Assembly (NCBI GenBank): GCA_023014335.1
Contig: JAECYW010000015.1
Coordinates: forward strand, 868,001-932,000
Length of the DNA: 64,000 nucleotides
Reading direction: 5' to 3'
Origin: Galerina marginata
Taxonomy: Eukaryota; Basidiomycota; Agaricomycetes; Agaricales; Galerinaceae
A program made the position numbers and the translations under genes. The notes below the pieces were generated by a model. That model saw nothing but the letters and a program-made list of their open reading frames with translations. It was not told the DNA's origin and made no database searches. Each line of letters begins with the position of its first letter. Position 1 is the stretch's first letter. This document shows positions 35,740 to 47,472 of the stretch, piece by piece.

Positions 35740-37240
35740 ACCCAGTAAAGTACGTATGTGAAGATCCAATAAGTGGGGGTAAACACTTCCAATGATCAGT
35801 GTACTACGCCCAAAATCCCCGTGGATAATGATGCTTATACTACCAGCCCTAAACACATCCTCGTTTCCTGCAGACCAGTCTGTGCATAACGGCTTTCTTC
35901 TAAACGGCGCCCATGTCCAGAATTCTTTCGTCAATGGCTTCCATTTTGCAACGCATGCCTGGGATCTTGCCTTTCAGTTCGAAAGGTGCGCTCTTGTCGA
36001 TAACCCATATCGATCCTGGAGCTCTTTTTTTTCTTTGACAGGTTCCAACAGTCGGTCCGTTGTGATATACCGCCGCCACGCAACGCCCACGCACCGTGCA
36101 ATCCGTAAGTAGCGCTCATGTTCCGCTTTACATCTTCTTTGCCACTCTCGAAGGAACGTCTGGATAGTTGGATCTTTTCACACATTCTTGTTGGCGATTA
36201 GCTTCACTCATCCCCTCCAATCAATACGTTGAACACGCCTTGCTCCGTTGACAGTTGTTCATTCTTCTAGGAACGGGACGTACTTTCTAAGGATTTCGTA
36301 TTCAGGCAGGTGTTTCACCTTTCCTAACAATCTTGGCTACCCTGCTTCACTCGTGCAATCACTGGGCAAAAAAAAACCCGTCGTTAGCCTGGTGCTATAA
36401 TAGCGTGCCGCTCCTAGTGTGATGTATCGATTAAGCCAGGACTGTAGGCGCTCCCTAAGCTTTTTCGTCGGGACGCAAGAACAAGGAGTCGACAGAGATC
36501 AGAGAAGGAAGGGAGTTACAGAGGGAGATGTAGCCAGCTGAGGAGTATATCTCCCAACGGCCGCAACGACGGTCACGTTTGTAACGACACCAAAATCTCC
36601 CTTGCTGGAGAGAAGAGGGAGACAGCATGGATCAAGCACAAACATAGAGTTCCAACAAAAATAATTAAGTCACTGATGTCGGTCAAGTAGTCCCACTTAT
36701 GTTTTACCCTTATTGCTTTTGTATTCTGTACACCATCGTCTTTCATACTCTTCTTTTATGCGCTGAGGCGATTTGCCACGGTAGATACTTCTAAATTTAA
36801 GGATTAAGAGGAATGAGGTAAATTGTCTGGTCTTTCTCGATCGCTCTTTCGTAGTGGCTCCCAAAAGGGGAATACATTCCCAAAAGAGGCAGCTTGCACC
36901 GACTTGGCAATCAGTCGTGGCGATGTTCAGTGAAATACTGGAGCTAGCAATCCCAGCCTCCGACTAAAAATATGGAGTGATGATTCCTTCATTATGTAAT
37001 GCCTTCAGCAAAACTCACAACAGTAAATGTTCCCAGAAATTGCAATGGTAACGACAAGCATAGTGAAACCCCTATGAAGACGAAGATACTAACAACAACA
37101 GGGAATGTGAAAAGAAAAGAACTACTACTTAGAATATGGCTAGACAATGATTCATAATTTCGACAGTGTTTCTCTCCGATGTGGAATTGTGGTCTTCGCC
37201 GGACGAAGAGAAAAATGAAGCGCAAGATGTTCAGGTGAGT
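35740..37240. other. No recognisable gene
   Basis: A 106-codon plus-strand frame (35,792-36,112) overlaps two minus-strand frames; none has splice sites or motifs I trust. A 77-codon minus-strand frame with hydrophobic text sits at 37,225-36,992, lacks an ATG and is left uncalled. Confidence 0.35.
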
Positions 37241-37247
37241 AGGTGGG

Positions 37248-38308
37248 TTAAGTTTCGTCTTCGGAATCTATACAGGGGACATCTTGACTTGCCCCATCGT
37301 CATTCTCGTGACATACCGACGAGGAACACAACATGAGTGCTGCAGGATCTGGAAGTGTTTTTGCAGATTGTTCATCTGCGCCGCGATCATCGCTATCAGA
37401 ATCGCTGATTTCGAAATAACCGAGGTGGATTGTAGGTCGGATTTCGCCTGCTGAAACTGTTGTTTCTCTGTCCTGCACCTCCGAATCACTGACATCAATC
37501 ATGCCAAGGTAAACTGTAGGTCGGTTCTCGCGTGCTGCTGCGTTGTTATTGTTGGAGTCGCTGACAACGATATCAGCATTATGGACGGTATTCAGCTCTT
37601 GAGCAGATCGGGCAGTTGGATAATTGGGACACTCAAAGAGATCGTCAGAGTCCGAGCCAGCTGCGACAATGACAGTCCGACCATGGGCGTCAGTGTGACG
37701 CGGTGTGCCTCTGATTGCTTCGCCAGTAGCCTGACTGGAAATACGCCGGCCGCGACTATCAACCCTAAAGCGGGCGCTTTCGACATTTTGGGTAGAGTCT
37801 GCGTTACGAGTGCTGCCCATGCGAGAAGGCACATCACCGAGAAAGTGGACGGAAGAGGAGGCCCCGCGAGAGGAATATCTAGGGCCAAGAGAAGCCGATG
37901 TTGATCGTGGAACCGAGGAACCTCGGAGGAGGAAAGGGCGGGGTGGCTGGGTCAAGTTCGAACTTGCAACTTTACGGTTGTCTGGGTCTGTGGCAGGAGG
38001 TGGGTAATCGCGAGAGAATGAATCAGCACCGTCAACCGGCGTCTCGACTCTGAGCTTGTTGTTAGCAGGGATGACCGTGGAGGCGACATTTTTATCCAGA
38101 GTAGTGAAGTCATTGGACTGCCCTAAAACATGGAGACCATCAGTTTAAAAAAGAGAGATGGCTCAGAAAAGTATGCACCGTTGAGTGAAAATTCCGTGCG
38201 CTTGGCAGAAGCACGTTGAGGACCAGTGTCTGGATCTAATGACGGACAATCAGTTGAAAAATACACCTTGCGAACTATAATGTGCGCACTACCATGGAAG
38301 GAATTCAT
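37248..38308 (-). CDS. 315-residue acidic/Ser-rich protein with SUMO-interaction-like motifs
   Basis: Three exons (38,308-38,293, 38,235-38,179, 38,122-37,248) join in frame from ATG to TAA; both introns are 56-57 nt with GT-AG ends. The protein is hydrophilic and probably mostly disordered. Its C-terminal half carries hydrophobic-core plus acidic/Ser clusters resembling SUMO-interacting motifs: VIVAAGSDSDD (about 175-185), DIVVSDS (208-214), MIDVSDSE (232-239) and FEISDSDSDD (261-270). The third and fourth sit in a duplicated unit, RPTVYLG and RPTIHLG. SUMO binding would fit a nuclear scaffold or ubiquitin-ligase partner, but no RING or other enzyme domain is visible. Function is inference; intact gene structure is what I see. 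Confidence 0.6.
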
Positions 38309-38689
38309 TCGTGGATGAAAGCGCGCAGTTGGGCAAGGCGAGAATTTACGCTGGGATTACGAACAAAATGCTGAAGGGATAGTTGTCAGGAGCGGTGGCT
38401 GAACGGGTCAGACAATAATTATAAACAAGTCAAGCAGAAAATGGACAAGTCTACTCACACGCTAACGATCGGGCATTTTTCGTACGGGGATCGGTTATTG
38501 TAGTTTATTTCCTCAAGGTTCCTGAGACTAGGCGATCGCGTTATTGCGTCGAGCTGGCTCAACTCTGCGGCCATCTAGGCGTTGTACAAAAAGATCCCCA
38601 CTAAATTTTTGATGTCTGGTGAAAGGAACAGGCGGCCATTATTTCATTTTCGCTTACCTCTTATCTGAGCACTCTACAGGGAAGACGTA

Positions 38690-38852
38690 GGACTAGGCCG
38701 GGAAAAAGAAATAAGCGCCAGCTCCATCGCCGTGGAGTCCCGGTAGTCACTAAATCCTGCCTGATCGGCAACTGGAAGACCTCTACATTTCTGAATTGGC
38801 GTCTAACCCAGACTTTTAGATTGAGCCACTTCGACAGGAATTTCTGTGTCAC
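38690..38852 (-). pseudogene. Coding-like exon with an in-frame stop
   Basis: After an acceptor (TCTTCTAG) the frame reads DTEIPVEVAQSKSLG, then TAG, then continues as TPIQKCRGLPVADQAGF, SDYRDSTAMELALISF to a second stop. Both sides look like one protein, so the first TAG is probably a nonsense mutation. It lies upstream of the SIM-rich gene on the same strand; any link is unproven. Confidence 0.3.
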
Positions 38853-38859
38853 CTAGAAG

Positions 38860-39500
38860 ACTCAAGTTATGCTGCAACACACACCCTCAGTATCAAATTG
38901 AAAAACGTTAGGTCCTTCACACTAAATAAAGAAAAGGACGAAGGGTACGTACATAATCTTGTCAAGGGAAAATCGGGATTTCACTCTTCTTAGAACCTTC
39001 CGATGTTGTTTCATAGGTGACCGGTGACCAATTCTGATTAGGAAAAAGGAATGTGATTTCAGTGGTAGGTATCGGACCTGAATTTTTGACGGACCTGGGT
39101 CTGATGAAAATCGAGTTTTTTCTGCAATATGTTTCAATGACGAGTGTAGGGAATGTGGAAGAAATCTAACGCATCGCAACAGTCATTCATTTAGTCGATA
39201 CAGTTGAGAAAAGTTTGAATAGTAAACCTCTAACCGACTTGTGCGCCGACATCGCATTCCATTGGAAGGGACCCCATTTGGTACCTTCCGAGGCCGTACT
39301 TTGAGCATGGTCTCATTTTAGAATCTCAGGATCTCCGTGCGGGCCGTGCATTGTTGGTGCATTGCGCGTGTAGTTTTTTATCCGAGCAGTCGCGTTAATT
39401 AAACTTGATCGTTGTAGCACCTTTCGAGGGCATCGGACTCTAATTGATCTCTTCACCAAGAATCTGTACTGTTGCCGTGGTGGAATGGCATGAAGATTTG
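38860..39500. other. No recognisable gene
   Basis: Short frames only; one 85-codon minus-strand frame (39,179-38,922) has no motif or start I trust. Confidence 0.35.
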
Positions 39501-39504
39501 GATG

Positions 39505-39730
39505 TTTTCCATGGATTCCTTTCATTGGCAAGAATTACGAGTTGAACAAGTATAAAGAACGAATTATCCATGACATTGAAAACCAGTTTGGAAGCGGTGA
39601 CCTCGCTGGACTCATTATCGTCGACTTCGTAACGCCTGAGATTTCGAGAAGTCGATTGGGACGTCTAATTCGCCTCAAGGATGGAGAAGAATCAGACAAA
39701 GTGAATTTACAAGAAAATAACAGTACTTAA
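39505..39730 (+). other. Candidate coding exon, about 70 codons
   Basis: An open plus-strand frame without an ATG reads FIGKNYELNKYKERIIHDIE, NQFGSGDLAGLIIVDFVTPE and RLGRLIRLKDGEESD to a stop. Composition is that of a folded soluble protein. No neighbouring exon was found. Family not recognised. Confidence 0.3.
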
Positions 39731-39739
39731 TGATATGCA

Positions 39740-40260
39740 CCCGAGCTGAGGGTGAGGTACTCAAGTTCGTCATGCCATGAAGTTTTGCAGACGGTGCTCT
39801 TATGGTGTATGTGCATGGAACGAGGTCACTAAACGAGCATATGCATAAGTAGAGGCAGTAATTGTGCTGCCACTGGGTCGAGGCGGGTTCCGAAGTATGC
39901 CAACGAGCAATCGATGAAGCAAGAAACAAAATGGACTGATGTAGTCGGTTAGACCCCTGTTGGTGTTTTAATTGTAACAATTGTAACAGGAATAGAGAAC
40001 GGTGGAGGACTTAGCGTAAATTTAACATCGAGTAATCGACGCAGCCTTCGCCTAGTGATCATTTACAACACACCAGCTGGGCCGAAGCCTCAACATTGAG
40101 ATAGTCATTAGTGGGAAGCAGGAGAACGACACCAAGGGCCATGTTCTTCATGACTGTTACATTACTACTCCCCATCGGTTTGATCTTTTCTGTGATTCCG
40201 TGATGCAAAGAGACGTCCAAAGGATGTCGAATGCCTACCAGAAGGACGTCGCCAGGTTAT
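39740..40260. repeat. Family B partial copy 3
   Basis: Aligns loosely with 44,480-44,900 and 13,380-14,230: GCAGACG, GGAACGAGGTCACTA, a GGGTCGAGG block, and further on GCAGGAGAACGAC. It lies next to copy 2 in the same orientation and is the most eroded copy. Confidence 0.45.
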
Positions 40261-41079
40261 AAAATTGAATGAGATGAGTAAAGAGATATCCTGCAGTCAG
40301 TATACACCGATGATGAGCCATGAAACAAAGTCCAAGATCGCGAATAAGCCAGCGAGGTCGTAAAGGCAAATCTCATACGCACTGAGGACCAACTGCTCTT
40401 GGATACGAACCGGGCAGATGTGCCCCCGGTCTCAATCCGAACCTTCAAAGCAGTTGGAATAAGGTACCGTACGGTAACCCGTTCCTTCGCCTGTCGCTGG
40501 CAGCGAGGTCCATCTTAAGACGGGAATATATTCTTCATTTTACGAAATTGAAGTCACTGGATGGAAAGAAGAGTCGAATGATCAGCTCTTCCCAAGTTTT
40601 GGAAAAAATTGGCGGTCAGACACACCATTCAAGATCCCCGAACCATACCAACACTAGCAGTGATCCAGTCCTATAGAACTTTTCGTATAGAAACTTCGCC
40701 TCAGCAGGGTTAACATAACACCCAACATAGCGCCCGGTCCTGCCGTGTTCCCGACCACCCAGCTACATCCACTGCTGGCCCACTGATGCGATGAGGTAGT
40801 CCGACATCAGATAGAAGGGGACAAACTGCCGTTGAAGATTTCGCGGCAAGAGGGCTTGGACCGCGTGCTAGTGCCATCTAGTGTCGGCGATGAGTACAAC
40901 CCTTCGAAGTCAATGATGAGGTAAACGGGGTCATTGACGTACGTGGTAGTCATTTCGTCTGGACGAAGTGGTTTTAGGTTTGGCTTTCGTTGCTAAATTG
41001 CTACTTGGGTTGCGTGGTTGTTCAAGCAGAGTAGGATAGCCTAGGAAACACATTAACTATTGCTTGAGACCTGAGGGTA

Positions 41080-44000
41080 ATTTCTAAAATTATTACCTTG
41101 ACCAGAACATGTTCCACGATCTCCACTTATGAACCAGAACTAGAACACAATACAACATCAAAACGCGTCCAAAACGAGAACAAAGGGTAACAGACATTTT
41201 GTCGAATAATCTTCCTTGAGCTAGTTGAGAGACGAAAGAAAAGACTCAGCACGAAAGTCATTCAAAACGACAGAGAGACCAACGCACCCAGCGAACACTT
41301 CCTCTCAATATTCTTATCCTTCTCCCAGCCGCCCGCCACATATCTGTTATCCGCGAAACCCCAAAGAGCCCTCATAGATGTCGTCCGCGCTGTTCTCACT
41401 TTCGTCCTCTAGTAGTTGTTATTTTCAATGAAGTTGTCGTCGCTATCACATCAAGATAAGAAATTGAATGAAAGAAAAGATTGGATGTACCATTGTAGAT
41501 ACACTCATACTAAGTTATCCACATGCGTAACCGGGTCCTTGAACTTCGTCTTGGGCGATTGCACCCGTGTTCTGATCACTACCAAACCCAACCAAAAAAA
41601 AATCAAAATCTGGGATAATGGTTACATGTTACAATTTGCATGCGCGTAAGTTGGAGTGGTTGATGGGATAAAGGTTTTGCTGGTCTGCGTGGTTGAAGGC
41701 TGGTTGAAAGGTGAGGAGCTTGATTTTTGCCGCTCAGTTCGCAAAATCAAAGCGTATGACTACGACGCGCCCGATGTTGTCCTTCAAGTCGCAACTCGTC
41801 ACCAGAGCAATAAAAAAGAGCTTGGAGAGGTCGAGTAATTCGATACTGATGGTGCAGGGCTCTCTATACATGCTAAGTCGACTTGAGTAAAAGCTATGAC
41901 GAAGAGAAAGGGAACACACCAGGCCTTCCCAAATTCGATCAATAGCTTCCATCGACCATACTCCCACCAAACTGGTGTACATGTGCGTCGCGACTGGCCA
42001 TCCGCTCCTTCACGGCGATGGTCGTTACGGGATGTAGAGGCACGACAAAAACGTGAAGGAAGCCAGCCATTGTACCGCTGGTGGGTTGGATAGGTGGCCA
42101 TGATGGATAGCTTGCCCGGAGTTCCATGTCTGAGGGGGGAATGAGTTGGGAAAACAGCGACACCAACGATGGTATATACGGTTCAGAACATGCGGATGCA
42201 TGAGGCTGTGGTGGTTAAGTTGATACTTGCGCATGTGGTTGGGCCAATGGCGACCTGAAGAAAACTTGAGTCGGTGTTGTTATTAACATAACCGTCGATC
42301 GCTGCCATAGAATAGCACACGGATGGCTTTTTGGGTGAGATAGGAAAGTTCCTCTGCAATTTAATGCAAGGGTAATGCTTATGTTTACGTTCTGGAATCA
42401 AAACGCGGGGTTTTCGTACAACATGAGTTATAAGGTTACCTTCTCAAAAATGACCACTCACCAACAGAGGCTTGAAGCTTGAAGCTTGAGGTCGCGAGTC
42501 TGGGAAATACGTAGAAGCCTCAGTAGAACGGTGAAATGGTTGAGCTAACCCTACACGGACTGGCTCGCGCGGTTGTAACTATAGATCACGTGCATATTCT
42601 CAATCTGGTCAGTCGACTGTCGAGGCTGTCCTGACTCCCATGGTTAGATATTGGACTACTTCTGTATTCATTAAGGTCACGCAATCTAACATCGACCCTA
42701 CTAAGCGCTGTCCATGGACTAACAACGAAGAAGTCTGACATCCACTCTTCCGCCTGATTGCGACAACATCGATCTGGCTAAGTACTTTCTTTTCACGCTC
42801 AACATAATGAGGCCTTATTTTGGTATTCTTCTGCAGCTCTTCCACCACCACGGCGTTGTATATTCCTGCTAGTCACATCGCCGTGCTGGTGCATGCGCTC
42901 GCACTAATCGCGACGACGATTTTTTCGAGCTCTGGTACGTGGTTTCTGGTTGAGAATTCATCGTGTACTGAAATTGTCTTTTTCAGCCCACTGGAAGAAA
43001 ATGCAAAATTCCACCGCCAAAGGAGCTAGTCCTTGACGTGTCAAGGCCTCAGGTAACCCCCTATATTCATATGCCTTGCTTTGCCAGTTAGACCAAACAC
43101 TTCAGTATCGTCTAGTATAATTTAACCATTGTGTAATTTAGTTACAATAGAAAGAGATGTTTTCGCAGAAACACTTTCCGGCCAAAGATATCAATTCTCA
43201 ATGAAACAACGAGTACCAGGGCTTGAAGGCATTGTTGTAGCATTCATCGATATTACTTGAGGTTTTGAGACATAGAGGACGAGCCGCACTGCTAGTGGAA
43301 TTTCGCATTACTCCCCAGTGGGCTGAAACAGAAACAATGTTAGTACTTGACAATTCTCAACCAAAAACCACATACCAGTTCTGAAAGAATTGTTGTAGCT
43401 TAGTCAATGTCGATTGAGGCCTTGAGACATCGAGGATCAGCTGCTCTGATGGTGGAATTTCACCTTTAGTATTTACCCCCCTCTGGGCTGAGACAGAGAC
43501 AGAGACAACATCAGCGCTCGATGAATACTCAATCAAAAACCACGTACCAAGGCTTGAAAGAATCGTTGTAGCTTCGTCAATATTTGAAGTTTCATCTCCA
43601 CCTACTTCGTCTTTCAACACTTGCTGGACCTCCTGTACGAAATGCACAGTTGCACGACTGAAACACGCCCGTATTTAACTGGAGTGAATAGACCCTAAGT
43701 AAGGCAGTCAACAAAGCAAACCTAATATTTTGAGTTCGGTTTCACGATTCAGGAGAGTTGTTCCAGAGCCGTTAGACCAGCAATTCTGTGTCCGAAGTAC
43801 AGTGTTTCGGAGAGCACGCGGCGCTATAACGGGGTGGTGTCAGGACGGTCTCAACAGGGTAATCGATCTGGAATTACCCACCAACTTGTACGGTCACTGC
43901 CCATGGAATATCTGGGATGTCGTGAGGTTCACTGTCGTGAGGCTCATCAACTCTGTCGTGAACAGACATTTGAGATCTGAAGGTGTTCGGATATACCTGG

Positions 44001-45730
44001 ACCAGCGTAACGAAGACGAGATTCGCGATGCAAGTTTTCATAGTCCGCTACAAACCTGCTTCATAGTGTCGCGAATGTAGAGCCAGCGTCAAAGATAATC
44101 GACCTATAAGGCCGTCAGAATTTGTATTTTGAGAGAGTTAACTGACTAACATACCTTCTCGTTGAACACAGTTATGGACACTGATGTATATAGCGAGCTC
44201 CAGTGTTCAGTCGATGCGAATATCGTGGAAGTCATATCGTGGAAGTCACATCCTTATGGAACATATCTTAAGAACTATGTAACCTTGAACCAAGGAATTC
44301 ATTCGGAAAGCTGACCGAAACAAGTTCCGAGTGTGTCATACATAACGATCGAAGTCCGCAAGTTGGCACAAAGGGAGAAAATATTGCAGCCTTGCGCCAT
44401 CGACGTCTGTACTGTAATTCATGGGTTAGGCTGTTTGCAGGTATAACTAGAATAGGTCGCCTACCGGTATACAACGAGAGGGACAACTTGAGGATATGTA
44501 CTCGAGATTGTCATTAACACTGCGAGCATTCGCAGACGCGTCTCCTATAATACTTGTACAAGGAACAAGGTCGCTAGAAGAGTCAACGCACAATGAAAGC
44601 AATAACCATGTCGCAATACATCGTCTCGTTGGGCCGAGGTCAGCGTGGAACACTGCCTTCTGGAGGAAAGGGTAAAAGGAAAAGTGGAGCTGGTATAGGT
44701 GATCAGACACTAACCACAGGAACTAAGAAGGACTGAATTTACCTGAATGATAAAATGGACTGGTTCGCGCCTCCTGTGGCTAATAGTCGTTGTCCACTGG
44801 AAACCGCCAAGACTGACACCCTAAAGTTGAAGCAGTCATTCACTAGAGGGATGAAAATGACATTCAGTAAGATACTCGTGTACCATGGCCGCCACTGTCA
44901 CTTCGGTACACCTCGCTGGCCACTGGGTCGGAGCAAGTTGCTCTCGTAGAGCGCCGAGAGTCGGTAAGAAATTTTGACCATCCGCTCTTCTTCTTAGAGG
45001 CTCCCAAAGCATGGTATCCGCCGGAGGAGCCAAGACCGAGAGCAACCGCATTTTCTCCTCCAGGCAATTTTTGTCATGTACTAAATTCACGATGATTGCT
45101 GAAGAAGGCCGTCGTCCATGTACGGTGCGAGCGACTCCAAAAAACTGCTGATGGTCAATGAAGAGTTCTTAGACGGACGAGCTTTGGGACTTGCAGGATC
45201 TGTGCAGCGTATCCATTGATGTCGAGTCGAGATCTTCAATTTAGCCATTGGATATAGACTATGACGACCTGAAGCAATGACGTACAGTTCTTCGACAGTT
45301 ATACAACTTGCCTTGAGGGTCCGTCGAATGGTGGCTTATGAGACGTTCATGGAACCACGAAATCAAGCAGAACATAAATATACTTCGACGAGCGCAACAT
45401 CGAAACCAGCCGGCACGAAAAAGGGGGCAGAAGAGGTGTTCTCGTAAGCTTCAGTTTTCTTTGCGACATGGATGCAAGTACTGAAACTTTCGTCAGACAA
45501 ATGAAATGAATCTTTTAAAACGTGTGAATGGTCAACTCAATATCTTTGGCGCGTTGGTTTGTTTGGTTACAGTCCGATAAATTATATCCAATGCCCCTAA
45601 AATCGTGCCGAAAATCTTCGCAGATGCTTCACAATCTACACTTCTGATCCCTTCATCCAAAACCGGCTCCATGAAAACAATGTCCTGGTCCAAGCGAGGC
45701 GGCAACACAGGCTGTGCAATGTGCATGGAC
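41080..45730 (-). repeat. Family B, copy 2
   Basis: Diverged counterpart of 10,040-15,990 in the same orientation, about 30 kb away. Matching blocks are listed under copy 1. Coding remnants on the minus strand include LVPCTSIIGDASANARSVN near 44,530-44,600 and EEKMRLLSVLAPPADTM near 45,010-45,060, but no complete frame survives. Confidence 0.65.
42830..43640. repeat. Tandem exon-intron units with one inverted unit
   Basis: On the minus strand an exon plus intron unit repeats: each has donor GTACGTGG or a variant followed by TTT(T/C)TGATTGAG-like text, a TTTCAG-type acceptor, then CCCA...GG and an exon ending in ...TCAAGGCCTCA. Donor sites lie near 43,213, 43,373 and 43,544, that is 160 and 171 bp apart. 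A fourth unit near 42,930-43,060 lies in the opposite orientation. In the minus frame one exon reads GEIPPSEQLILDVSRPQS. Stops in some units show decay. Confidence 0.6.
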
Positions 45731-45739
45731 TGGCAAGAA

Positions 45740-47470
45740 AAACTGGGAGGATCTACGCGATCAGTCGTTTTGGCGGGATGTATATTGTATCAAAGAAAAT
45801 ATCTTACCAATATTGTTCGTTAGCTCTGACCAGATGCAGGCTCAATATGCGCCGGCCTACAACTCGACATAGACAGAGAGAAGGTTCAAGTCCACAGCGC
45901 CGACGAGAAACGCACTTTACTGTCTCCGTGTTACTTGCAAGCGATGGTACGATCCTGCCAATGAAGGCAACCTATAGCGGAAAGAACAGCCGTTCTTGCC
46001 CCTCCCCGAATGCACAACATTACGATGACCAAACGTGGGCTGGGTTCATACTTGAAGAATCCGGGAAAACGACGTATTGGACAAAATATTGGACAAATTA
46101 AAAACTACATGATCTCTCATTGACCAGATCCTCGCACCTAATTATGACAACGCAAAGGTTTGGTTCAGTCTTCCTCCCTCGCCAACGTGCCTCTGGAAAC
46201 TGAAGTCTGTCCATACATCGTTCGCTGTCCAGAAAGTGGCTTTACGAGCATCACCCCACCATCATCCTTAACTTTGTTCGAGGCAGATATACAGGAAGAT
46301 TTCAGCCCTGTGATGTAGGCGTTCAGCGGCCGTTCAAGCTATCGATAAAATGATCTTACCGTGAAGCCGTAATCTCCAACGTTCTTGAGCTATACGAAAA
46401 GAGTGAAGTAGGTGATGATTTTCAACCAGGTAGCCACTTTCAGAGGCAGAAGCAGTCTATGGATATGAAATGCCTGTAAAGCCATGAGAAGTGAGGGTCT
46501 CGTCAAGAAGGTAAAATCTATTTCTAAAAAAAAGTAGACTCACTCCGTATTGAATAATGCGAAGTTCGAGATGGAACTTGATCTCGACCAGTTACCGCCC
46601 ATGCCAACTCCGGCAGCTCAAGGAAATTTTGGGAGAGTTAAGGGGAGATAATAGGAAAGACCGGATTCCTGGTGAAAACGAACTTCAACTTGGAAACAAT
46701 ACAACGACCAGGCCGTAGCCGATCGTGATCGTGATGTGCGACTGGTGTCCTGTCAATTGAATTAACCCATGAATTGATCAGGACGAATATGGAGGAAGCC
46801 TATTTGGTTACTAATGCAGGAGCCCTTGTGGATCAAGTGGGAGGTGAGGTACGACGACGAAAGCCAGTATGTCTCCTGCACAGGTCAACCATGATATAAG
46901 GGCGTGGGAAAAAGAAATGGACAATATTACAAAGCTTTCTAGGCTTGACACCAGCCGATATGGATGAATACTGATTTGGGATCAGTATTGTTACCATAAC
47001 GGCTGGGAGGGATTGACCGTGATTGAACCGATGAACTTATGCCGACGAATTTACAAGATTTACAGCCCGGTAAGGCAATTAAGCTTAGTCACCATGATCG
47101 GATTTATAGGACGCGCCTCCTCCCCTCCGCGGCGGGCAGAGCACCATCGACTCTCGGGATGGCAGACAATTTGATGGCGCCGGAGATAAATGGGTTCCAA
47201 ACATAGCTTATTTCGGCGGTGCCTCGACCTGTCATTCCGCCCCCGCTGTTCGGTCCCTTCCCCGCACCTCCCGCGTGCTAAACACTTAAAACTCCTCTCC
47301 CTTCGTTTGTACACTTGTATTATGTAGATAAAATGTATGAAGTCTTTGGAGTATTTTAAAATATAACACAGTATCTAATTGGGTCGTTTTCCAGAGAACA
47401 GTTGCTCGCATTTGTACATTATCACGACGGTTGAGGTTGAGGCCTTGGAAACTGGTGTACAATAATGAAA
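45740..47470. other. No recognisable gene
   Basis: Between the family B copy and the recombinase gene no intact frame was found. A 126-codon plus-strand frame at 45,721-46,101 is basic and low in structure. If a mobile element surrounds the recombinase, its left end should lie in the right part of this stretch. Confidence 0.35.
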
Positions 47471-47472
47471 CA

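Noticed and set aside
45840..45910. tRNA-like GGTTCAAGTCC
   Set aside because: T stem pairing fails after two base pairs and there is no cloverleaf partner sequence.
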